19,925 bases of DNA from the NCBI GenBank assembly GCA_944383945.1, contig CALWRL010000008.1, positions 1 to 19,925 of the forward strand. Reading direction: 5' to 3'. Shown in pieces: positions 1-6,373 of this stretch; position 1 is the stretch's first letter; every line of letters begins with the position of its first letter. Position numbers and translations under genes: made by a program. Source of the DNA: an uncultured Clostridia bacterium (lineage in GTDB: Bacteria > Bacillota > Clostridia > Christensenellales > UBA1242). The notes beneath the pieces were generated by a model that was given only the letters and a program-made list of their open reading frames with translations, had not been told where the DNA came from and searched no databases.

Positions 1-174
1 AAACTGGCCAACTTAACTGAAGATGACTTTAACAAAATTTTAAAAATTATAAAAGTTAAAAAAATAAAAAAAATACTCGTATTAACAATAGATGGAAATG
101 GAAAAATTTATATGCAAGAAAAAAAGGGAAATTATTCAATCTTCTCGTTTAATAAAAAAAGAGAGGCAATATGA
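1..174 (+). CDS. DUF421 (YetF-like) membrane protein, C-terminal fragment
   Basis: The reading frame is open from the window edge and ends at a TGA that overlaps the next gene's ATG (ATGA). Only the last 57 residues are visible. They contain a patch reading ILVLTIDGNGKIYMQ, which resembles the end of the cytoplasmic C-terminal domain of DUF421/YetF proteins, where a strand pair with a D/N-G-K turn precedes a short basic tail. The membrane-spanning N-terminal part lies outside the window. The call rests partly on the neighbour: DUF421 genes in clostridia are commonly followed by a DUF4363 gene, as here. The molecular function of DUF421 proteins is not established. Another small beta-rich tail could look similar over so short a stretch. 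Confidence 0.6.
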   Translation, partial: KLANLTEDDFNKILKIIKVKKIKKILVLTIDGNGKIYMQEKKGNYSIFSFNKKREAI

Positions 175-560
175 AAAAAGCAATTCACATAATAATTATA
201 ATAGCTTTTCTTATTGCCATATGCACAATTGAGCAAATAATGGCTCAAGCATATTTAAAGGAAGCAAAAAAACAAGTTGAAAACTTGATTTCAATTTCAT
301 CTCAATCTTTTAATGAAAAAACAGATGAATTAATGTTTTACACCAATGAATTAGAAAAATATTGGACAGAAAAAGAAAATATTTTGTGCACATTTGTTAA
401 CCATAGAGAAATTGAAGATATTGGAATTGAAATTAGCAAACTTCAAACTGCAATAAAAAATAATGAACAAAAAATTTATGTTGAAAGTATAAATTTAATT
501 CTTTTTTATATAATTTCATATCAACATGTTATAGGAATTAATGCACAAAGTATATTCTAA
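171..560 (+). CDS. DUF4363 family protein
   Basis: This 129-residue protein has one hydrophobic N-terminal segment (about residues 5-20), which is either a signal anchor or an uncleaved signal peptide. An almost wholly helical, charged region follows. The pattern W..KEN...TFVNHREIEDI..EISKLQ around residues 65-95 matches what I recall of DUF4363 proteins, namely a helical bundle with a W...K..L...DH.EI motif. It is probably anchored in the membrane with the helical part outside. The start is supported by GAGAGG ending 4-5 bases before the ATG and by the 4-base overlap with the upstream DUF421-like gene, which points to translational coupling. The function is unknown. A single transcript with the upstream gene suggests the two proteins act together. 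Confidence 0.65.
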   Translation: MKKAIHIIIIIAFLIAICTIEQIMAQAYLKEAKKQVENLISISSQSFNEKTDELMFYTNELEKYWTEKENILCTFVNHREIEDIGIEISKLQTAIKNNEQKIYVESINLILFYIISYQHVIGINAQSIF

Positions 561-702
561 AAATAATTTTCTTTTATTTTTTAAATTAATTAATTTTATT
601 ACTATTATCAATATTATTTTTTTAGTTTTAGATTTAATTTTTTACACAATTTTTATTAATTTGCTGTTTTTTATTTGTTTTTTTAATAATTTTATTTATT
701 TT
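561..702. other. AT-rich convergent intergenic gap
   Basis: This stretch separates the stop codons of the DUF4363 gene (plus) and rpe (minus). It is nearly all A and T, with long T runs. I find no GC-containing hairpin that would make a convincing intrinsic terminator for either side, and no open frame with a ribosome binding site. Confidence 0.6.
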
Positions 703-1389
703 TTAATTATTTTTTAACAATTTAATTGCTTGATTTTTATTTTCGCTATTGTATATATAACTTCCGCTAACAATAATTTCAGCACCCAAATCAATTAATT
801 TTTTTGAAATTTCAGGAATAATTCCTCCATCTACTTCAATTTTAAAATTTAAACCATCCTTTTTATATGATTCCAACTCTTTAACTTTTTCATAAGTATC
901 TTCAATAAATTTTTGACCGCTCTTTCCAGGTTCAACACTCATAACCAAAACCAAATCGCAAAGATGTAAAAAATTTTTTATTTTGTCAACTGTTGTTTGT
1001 GGGTTAATGCTAATTCCACATAACATTTTTTCTTTTTTAATTTGTTTTAATGTTTTTGTTAATAAATTAGTTTTTAACTTACCATTTTTTAAAAATGACT
1101 CGTAATGAACAGTTAAAAAATTTGCGCCTGCTTTTTTGTAATTTTCAATTTCTTTCCATGGCTGGTCAATCATAAGATGAACATCAAGCGGAATTAAAGT
1201 GTTTGATTCAATTTGTTCAAGAACATTATGATTGTATGTTTTAGAAGAAACAAATTTTCCGTCCATAACATCGCAATGTAAAAAATCTGCGCCAAAATCT
1301 TGCGCTTGTTTTGCGTATTTTATTATTTCATCACTTAAATTTTTTGCAACAATAGGATCTGTTGAAACCGAAACATAAACTTTTTTCAT
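703..1389 (-). CDS. rpe: Ribulose-phosphate 3-epimerase family protein
   Basis: This is a 228-residue TIM-barrel protein of the usual RPE length. Enzymes of this family interconvert D-ribulose 5-phosphate and D-xylulose 5-phosphate in the pentose phosphate pathway, in the cytoplasm. The metal and acid/base residues are in place: Ser7, His38 and Asp40 in HCDVMDG, His71 in DVHLMI, and Asp187 in EVDGG. Two places diverge. The N-terminus reads YVSVSTDP where the family has APSILSAD, and the phosphate loop reads PGKSGQKF where PGFGGQKF is usual. It is the last gene of the priA-def-fmt-rlmN run, and rpe closes the same cluster in many Bacillota, which supports the call. No Shine-Dalgarno precedes the ATG, and a separate promoter is possible. 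A related sugar-phosphate epimerase is the alternative. Confidence 0.82.
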   Translation of the reverse strand: MKKVYVSVSTDPIVAKNLSDEIIKYAKQAQDFGADFLHCDVMDGKFVSSKTYNHNVLEQIESNTLIPLDVHLMIDQPWKEIENYKKAGANFLTVHYESFLKNGKLKTNLLTKTLKQIKKEKMLCGISINPQTTVDKIKNFLHLCDLVLVMSVEPGKSGQKFIEDTYEKVKELESYKKDGLNFKIEVDGGIIPEISKKLIDLGAEIIVSGSYIYNSENKNQAIKLLKNN

Positions 1390-1395
1390 ATTTTA

Positions 1396-1404
1396 ATAAT
1401 ATCA
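1396..1404 (-). promoter_or_regulatory. Candidate extended -10 promoter of rpe
   Basis: Read on the minus strand, TGA-TATTAT lies in the 39-base rlmN-rpe gap and ends 6 bases before the rpe ATG. There is no convincing -35, but a TGn extension can substitute for one. If it is used, the transcript would start at or next to the start codon. The surrounding DNA is so AT-rich that a chance match is likely. Confidence 0.35.
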
Positions 1405-1428
1405 TATTTTATAATTATATAAAAACTA

Positions 1429-2469
1429 TTAACTATTTTTTAAGTATTTATTCCTTAATTGCCCACATGCCCCATCTATATCGTCACCCATTGTTCTTCT
1501 AACAGTTGCGCTTAAACCAAACTCTTCTAACTTATCTCTAAACCAATAAACTTGATGTTTTGAAGCACCAACTAATCCGCGCTCTTTAACAGAGTTTAAC
1601 GGAATTAAATTGATGTGGGCAGAAAATCCTTTTATTAATTGTTTTAATTGTTTTGCGCAATCTAAATTGTTGTTAACACCGTCAATCATTGCATACTCAA
1701 AAACAACCCTTCTGCCTGTTTTTTCAAAATAGTATTTTGCACTTTCAATTAACTCTTTAATAGAATATTTTTTAGAAATTGGCATTATTTGATTTCTTAT
1801 TAAATCGTTTGGTGCATGAAGAGATATTGTTAATGTTATTGAAAGCCCATCATCTGCCAACTTTTTTATTTTATCAACAAGCCCACAAGTAGAAAGAGAA
1901 ATGTTTCTTTGACTGATGTTTAGCGATTGTTTTGAAGAAACTGTTTTTATAAATTCAACAACTTCATCATAATTATCAAGCGGTTCTCCACTGCCCATTA
2001 AAACAATGTTGGTTATTTTTCTATTTTCGTTACTTCCCCCCAAAAATTTATTAACAGCAATAACCTCACCTAATATTTCTGCTTTTGTTAAATTCCTAAC
2101 AAGCCCATTCAATCCACTAGCGCAAAATTTGCAACCCATTCTGCAACCAACTTGACTGGAAACGCAAAGAGTGTTGCCATATTTGTATTTCATTAAAACG
2201 CCTTCAATAACATTGTCATCTAAAAGTTTAAACAAAAACTTGATTGTTCCATCTGCGCTTTTTATATCTTTTATTATGGAAACAGGGTTAGAAACATATT
2301 CTGCCAGCAATTTCTCACGAAAAGGCTTGGAAAGGCTTGTCATTTCTTCAATTTCCTTTCCGTTCATAACAAAATTAAAAATTTGTTTTGCGTGAAATTT
2401 TTGTTCGCCATAAGATGTAACAAGGTTTTCAATTTCATCAAAACTTAAATCTAATAAACTATTTTTCAA
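1429..2469 (-). CDS. rlmN: 23S rRNA (A2503-C2) / tRNA (A37-C2) methyltransferase RlmN
   Basis: This 346-residue radical-SAM enzyme methylates C2 of A2503 in 23S rRNA and A37 of some tRNAs. The [4Fe-4S] motif CxxxCxxC is Cys109, Cys113 and Cys116. The conserved LCVSSQ cysteine is Cys102, seven residues before the cluster as in the E. coli enzyme. The methyl-carrier cysteine is Cys335 in GACGQL. The SAM-binding patch reads MGSGEPLDNY. The N-terminal LLDLSFDEIENL...KFHAKQIF helical domain is intact. The start codon is TTG, supported by GGAAGGAAAT just upstream. It overlaps the end of fmt by 11 bases, so the ribosome binding site lies inside the fmt coding region, and coupling is likely. Confidence 0.96.
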   Translation of the reverse strand: MKNSLLDLSFDEIENLVTSYGEQKFHAKQIFNFVMNGKEIEEMTSLSKPFREKLLAEYVSNPVSIIKDIKSADGTIKFLFKLLDDNVIEGVLMKYKYGNTLCVSSQVGCRMGCKFCASGLNGLVRNLTKAEILGEVIAVNKFLGGSNENRKITNIVLMGSGEPLDNYDEVVEFIKTVSSKQSLNISQRNISLSTCGLVDKIKKLADDGLSITLTISLHAPNDLIRNQIMPISKKYSIKELIESAKYYFEKTGRRVVFEYAMIDGVNNNLDCAKQLKQLIKGFSAHINLIPLNSVKERGLVGASKHQVYWFRDKLEEFGLSATVRRTMGDDIDGACGQLRNKYLKNS

Positions 2470-3373
2470 ATTTCCTTCCGTTTAAAAAACTTTTTGCATC
2501 TAGAACTTTTCCACCTGGTGCCTGAATTTTTAAAATTTTAATTGCATCTTTCCCGCATTTAATTATTAATCCATCTTTTGGGCAGCTGCAAATTATCTTT
2601 CCATAATCAACACTTTCATCTGCCGAAACAACCTCTGCTTCGTAAATTTTAAATTTTTCGTCTTTAATTTTAATAAAGGCAACTGGGTTTGGATTAAATG
2701 CCCTAATTTTATTGTTAACTTCTGTTGCTGTTTTAGAAAAATCTAAAAACCCATCTTCTTTTTTAATCATTTTTGTAAATGTTGCTTTGCTATGGTCTTG
2801 AACTGTTTCAACTGCTTTCCCTTCTTCAATTAAATTAATTGCATCACAAACCAAGTTAGAGCCAACAACAGCAAGTTTTTTACTTAAAGTTTCGGCATTG
2901 TCTGATGAACTTATTGCAACTTTTTCTTGTAAAATTATATTACCTGAATCAACTTCTTTTTCAATTCTCATTATGGTTATTCCGGTTTCATTTTCGCCGT
3001 TTAAAATTGCAGAAATAATAGGAGAAGCACCTCTATATTTTGGCAACAATGAAGCATGAACATTAATTGTTCCATATCGAGCTAAATTAATTATTTCATC
3101 GCTTAAAATTTGCCCATAAGAAACAACAACCACTAAATCTGGATTTAATGATTTTAATGTTTCAACCCCTTCTTCTCTTATTTTCTTAAACTGAAAAACT
3201 TTAAGACCTTTTTCAATTGCAAACGATTTAACGGGACAAACTTCTATTTTATTCCCTCTTGAATTGGGTTTATCAACTTGGCAAACAACGCCAACTATTT
3301 CATGCTGTGAATAATATAACTTTTTTAAACTTTCAAGCGAAAAATCGTTTCCACCCATAAAAACAATTTTCAT
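2459..3373 (-). CDS. fmt: Methionyl-tRNA formyltransferase
   Basis: This enzyme transfers a formyl group from 10-formyl-tetrahydrofolate to the methionine on initiator tRNA. The 304-residue protein has the normal two-domain layout. The Rossmann-like catalytic domain contains NVHASLLPKYRGASP, with catalytic Asn104 and His106, and Asp142 in KEVDSGNI. The C-terminal OB-like tRNA-binding domain runs from about residue 208. The N-terminal loop reads FMGGNDFS where FxGTPEFA is usual, a mild variation. The ATG shares one base with the def stop (TAATG), and its ribosome binding site (GAGGAAG) lies in the last codons of def. Adjacent def and fmt genes act at the start and end of the same formylation cycle. 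Confidence 0.96.
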   Translation of the reverse strand: MKIVFMGGNDFSLESLKKLYYSQHEIVGVVCQVDKPNSRGNKIEVCPVKSFAIEKGLKVFQFKKIREEGVETLKSLNPDLVVVVSYGQILSDEIINLARYGTINVHASLLPKYRGASPIISAILNGENETGITIMRIEKEVDSGNIILQEKVAISSSDNAETLSKKLAVVGSNLVCDAINLIEEGKAVETVQDHSKATFTKMIKKEDGFLDFSKTATEVNNKIRAFNPNPVAFIKIKDEKFKIYEAEVVSADESVDYGKIICSCPKDGLIIKCGKDAIKILKIQAPGGKVLDAKSFLNGRKFEK

Positions 3374-3840
3374 TACTCTTCCTCACCCTCATAATCTTCT
3401 AAAACTTTATCTATAAACAAAACACCATCTAAATGGTCTATTTCATGACACAAAACCCTTGCAAGATATTTTTCTCCTGTTATAACAAAATCATAACCAA
3501 ATCTATCTTGTGCTTTAACGGTTATTTTCATTGGCCTTTTAACATATCCTCTTTTTTTAACAACACTTAAACAGCCTTCTTCCATAATGTCTTCGCCTTC
3601 TTGCGAAATAATTTCTGGATTTATTAATTCCAAAAACATATTGTTAGGCTCAACAATTATTGCTCTTTTTAAAACTCCAACCTGAACAGCAGCAATTCCA
3701 ACCCCGTCGTTTTGATGCATTGTTTCTTTCATGTCATCTAAAAGTTCCCAAAGGTTCTCATCAAAATTTTTAACTGGTTTGCTTTTTTTCCTTAAAAAGT
3801 CATTGTCTTTTTCATCGTTAACAACATTTCTTATAGCCAT
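3373..3840 (-). CDS. def: Peptide deformylase
   Basis: This metalloenzyme removes the N-formyl group from nascent proteins at the ribosome exit. All three signature motifs are present in the 155-residue protein. Motif I is GVGIAAVQVG (about 46-55), motif II is EEGCLS with metal ligand Cys90, and motif III is CHEIDH with His132, Glu133 and His136. The short, acidic C-terminus fits the compact bacterial class. AGGAG sits 6-7 bases before the ATG, a strong site. Only 14 bases separate it from the priA stop, and it overlaps fmt by one base. Confidence 0.96.
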   Translation of the reverse strand: MAIRNVVNDEKDNDFLRKKSKPVKNFDENLWELLDDMKETMHQNDGVGIAAVQVGVLKRAIIVEPNNMFLELINPEIISQEGEDIMEEGCLSVVKKRGYVKRPMKITVKAQDRFGYDFVITGEKYLARVLCHEIDHLDGVLFIDKVLEDYEGEEE

Positions 3841-3854
3841 ATAATCTCCTATTT

Positions 3855-6053
3855 TTAGCTTATGCTTGATGGATTAATTTCAACAAAACATAACACACTT
3901 TTTTTTCTTGCTTTATCGCAAGCATTATACACTAATTCAATTATATTTTCAACATTTTCATTGTTTAATCTCATAACAATTTGACACCTAAATTTTTGTT
4001 TTATTCTTGAAATTGGTGATTTTGTTGCATCTAAATAGATAAAACTATTAGGATTTTGCTTTTTTATTAACAAAATTTCATCAAAACAAACTTTTGTTTG
4101 TTGTTTAACAATTTCTTCATTTTCGCCAGAAAACATAACTCTTAAAATCGTTGAAAATGGCGGAAATTTTGTTGCTTTTCTTAAATTAATTTCTCTTTTA
4201 TAAAATCCTTTGTAATCATAATTCGCTGCAAAATTGTAAACATATTTTTTTGGGCTGTATGTTTGAAGAACAACTTCACCTTCAAACTCACTTCTTCCTG
4301 CCCTTCCGCTAACTTGAGTTATAAGTGCAAATGTTCTTTCCGGACTTTTATAATGACTTTGATATAAATTTTGATCTGCATCAATAATTCCAACAAGTGT
4401 TACATCTGGGAAATCGTGCCCTTTTGCAATCATTTGCGTTCCAACCAAAACCGCTGGTTTTGAATTTGAAAATGCATTTAATATCTTTTGATGCGCATTT
4501 TTTGTTTTTGTAGTATCATTATCCATTCTATAAATTGGTATGTTTGGAAAAAGCTTTTCAAGTTGATAAACAACATTTTCTGTTCCAACTGCACCTTCTT
4601 TAATGTGGGAACTTCCACAATCTGGACATTTTGTTAATGCCTTAAACTTTTTTCCACAATAATGACAAATTAATCTGTTTTCTGTTTTATGATAAACTAG
4701 CGACACATCGCAATCTGAGCACTTTGCAACATATCCGCATTCTCTACACATCATAAAAGACGTGTATCCTCTTCTGTTTAAAAATAATATTGCTTGCTTG
4801 TTTTTTGCAAAACATTCTTCAAGTTTAGAAATAAGCCTTCTTGAAAACAACGTTGAATTACCCGCCCGAATTTCTCCAAGCATGTCGATAATTTCAATTT
4901 TAGGTAGTTGTTTTCCGTTTATTCTTGTTGGCAGCTCAATTAATTTTATTTCTCCTGTTTCAACTTTATAATATGTTTCAATAGATGGAGTTGCACTTCC
5001 TAAAACCAAACTGCAATCATTATAATTGGCTCTAAACTTTGCAACTTCAAAAGTGTTGTACCTCGGATTGCTTTCGCTTATATACGACCCATCGTGCTCT
5101 TCGTCAATTATAACAACACCCAAGTTTTTTAAAGGTGCAAATATCGCCGAACGCGCTCCAATTGCAATTTTTGCTTCTCCATTAAACAATCTAAACCATT
5201 CATCATATCTTTCTCCAAGAGACAATCCACTGTGGATTATTGCAACCGTTTCGCCAAATCTTTCTTTAAAAATTCGTAACACTTGCGGTGTTAAAGAAAT
5301 TTCAGGAACAAGCATTATTGCGGTTTTGCCTTTGTTTATTTCACGGCTAATAATTTGCATGTAAACTTCTGTTTTCCCGCTTCCAGTAACACCGTGCAAT
5401 AAATAAACGCCATTTTCTCCAACATCATTTAACGCTTTTTTTTGAATTTCGGTTAAAACATGCGGTTTTGAATTGCCAACCAAAACATTTTCCATTGGTT
5501 TTCTTAAACTAACCGAAAGCTTTTGAGTTATTACCCCAAGTTTCTCTAAATTTTTTAACGCAGAAGCAGAAAAATTTTTAACCTTATTGCTTTCAATGAT
5601 TGCTTTTTCTTGCAAATAAATAACTATTTCTAATTGTTTTTTTGCGTTTTTATTAACATATTTTAATTTTTCTAAATAATCTTCGCTTAAAACATATTCT
5701 TTTTTATAAATATGTTTATCTTTTTCTCCTCTCATCTGAGAAGGAATAAAAAGGCGCAAACAATCAACCATTTTTAAATGATATTTTTCTTTCATGAAAG
5801 AAGCAAGATTAATCATTTCAGGTAATATAACTTGCTCGTTTCCTAAAACAGATATAATCTCTTTTATTCCATTTTTATCATAGTTGCTTGTTTCTTTAAG
5901 CCCGACAACATACCCTTCAATTTTTCGTTTACCAAAAGGAACCAAAACCCTATAACCAATAAGATTTTTGCTCATACTATTTGGAATTGAGTAATCAAAA
6001 ACCTTGTCAACTTCCGAATTTGCAACTTCAACAATAACTTCTGCAATCATCAT
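3855..6053 (-). CDS. priA: Primosomal replication-restart helicase PriA
   Basis: PriA recognises abandoned replication forks and loads the replisome away from oriC. The 732-residue protein opens with the 3'-DNA-end-binding domain (IAEVIVEVANSEVDKVFDYSIP). The helicase core has Walker A GVTGSGKT (221-228), Walker B DEEH (317-320) and GSATPS (352-357). A zinc region carries eight cysteines (436, 439, 445, 448, 463, 466, 476, 479), enough for two zinc ions, and sits between the helicase lobes. Motifs GTQMIAKGHDFP and QVSGRAGR follow. The protein begins with two consecutive ATG codons, and family comparison (MIAEV...) favours the second, at 6050. There is no Shine-Dalgarno, and a terminator hairpin ends only about 12 bases upstream. 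Confidence 0.96.
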   Translation of the reverse strand: MMIAEVIVEVANSEVDKVFDYSIPNSMSKNLIGYRVLVPFGKRKIEGYVVGLKETSNYDKNGIKEIISVLGNEQVILPEMINLASFMKEKYHLKMVDCLRLFIPSQMRGEKDKHIYKKEYVLSEDYLEKLKYVNKNAKKQLEIVIYLQEKAIIESNKVKNFSASALKNLEKLGVITQKLSVSLRKPMENVLVGNSKPHVLTEIQKKALNDVGENGVYLLHGVTGSGKTEVYMQIISREINKGKTAIMLVPEISLTPQVLRIFKERFGETVAIIHSGLSLGERYDEWFRLFNGEAKIAIGARSAIFAPLKNLGVVIIDEEHDGSYISESNPRYNTFEVAKFRANYNDCSLVLGSATPSIETYYKVETGEIKLIELPTRINGKQLPKIEIIDMLGEIRAGNSTLFSRRLISKLEECFAKNKQAILFLNRRGYTSFMMCRECGYVAKCSDCDVSLVYHKTENRLICHYCGKKFKALTKCPDCGSSHIKEGAVGTENVVYQLEKLFPNIPIYRMDNDTTKTKNAHQKILNAFSNSKPAVLVGTQMIAKGHDFPDVTLVGIIDADQNLYQSHYKSPERTFALITQVSGRAGRSEFEGEVVLQTYSPKKYVYNFAANYDYKGFYKREINLRKATKFPPFSTILRVMFSGENEEIVKQQTKVCFDEILLIKKQNPNSFIYLDATKSPISRIKQKFRCQIVMRLNNENVENIIELVYNACDKARKKSVLCFVEINPSSIS

Positions 6054-6057
6054 ATAA

Positions 6058-6085
6058 ATTTTAACAAAAAAAGAACAATTCGCAA
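6058..6085 (-). promoter_or_regulatory. Candidate priA promoter inside the rpoZ terminator
   Basis: On the minus strand TTGCGA (6080-6085) and TAAAAT (6058-6063) are separated by 16 bases. The -10 ends 7 bases before the second ATG of priA, so transcription would begin at about that codon. The -35 lies in the terminator stem and loop, and the spacer is the terminator's T-tract. This is the only place a dedicated priA promoter downstream of the terminator could fit. Confidence 0.45.
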
Positions 6086-6110
6086 ACAGAATACGAATTG
6101 TTCTTTTTTT
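6066..6110 (-). terminator. Intrinsic terminator after rpoZ (symmetrical)
   Basis: A perfect 17-bp inverted repeat has arms at 6066-6082 and 6094-6110, with an 11-base loop. The core is GAACAATTCG / CGAATTGTTC, flanked by seven A on one side and seven T on the other. It follows the rpoZ stop directly. Because of the A/T tracts it could work in both directions. Confidence 0.88.
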
Positions 6111-6121
6111 AATTTGATTAA

Positions 6122-6316
6122 TTAAATGTCCGAAACAATTTTGCCTTCATATATTTCATCAGCAGCAATACTTATTGCTTTTTTTTCACTTTTTTCTAAC
6201 TCTGCAGGAATTCTTTTTTCAAGTTCCTTTGCTCTTTTAGCCATAACAACGCAAAGCTTATATTTGTTTCCTTTCATCCTTTTTGCAAGTTCATCAATTG
6301 GTGGTTCAATCATCAT
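6122..6316 (-). CDS. rpoZ: RNA polymerase omega subunit
   Basis: This 64-residue protein assists assembly and stability of RNA polymerase by clamping the beta-prime subunit. The typical omega segments are visible: PPIDELAKRM, then NKYKLCVVMAKRAKEL (about 17-32), and ISIAADEIYEGKI near the C-terminus. The length is normal for a Bacillota omega. Two ATG codons stand in tandem, and AAGGAG lies 10 bases before the first, so either could be used. The gene has its own promoter overlapping the end of ligA and its own terminator, so it can be made as a single-gene mRNA. The place of rpoZ close to priA is conserved in Bacillota, but the coaBC gene often found between them is absent. Confidence 0.93.
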   Translation of the reverse strand: MMIEPPIDELAKRMKGNKYKLCVVMAKRAKELEKRIPAELEKSEKKAISIAADEIYEGKIVSDI

Positions 6317-6344
6317 AGGGCAAATTCTCCTTTAAATCTAGCGT

Positions 6345-6373
6345 ATTATATCACATAAAATTAATTTTGTGAA
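6345..6373 (-). promoter_or_regulatory. Sigma-A promoter of rpoZ
   Basis: On the minus strand TTCACA (6368-6373), a 17-base spacer and a perfect TATAAT (6345-6350) with a TGA extension give a near-consensus promoter. The -35 lies across the last codons of ligA. The predicted leader is about 20 bases and carries the AAGGAG site of rpoZ. Confidence 0.8.

Noticed and set aside
5026..5364. Open frame of 112 codons antisense to priA
   Set aside because: It is opposite the helicase core, with no start signal, and is a shadow of the real gene.
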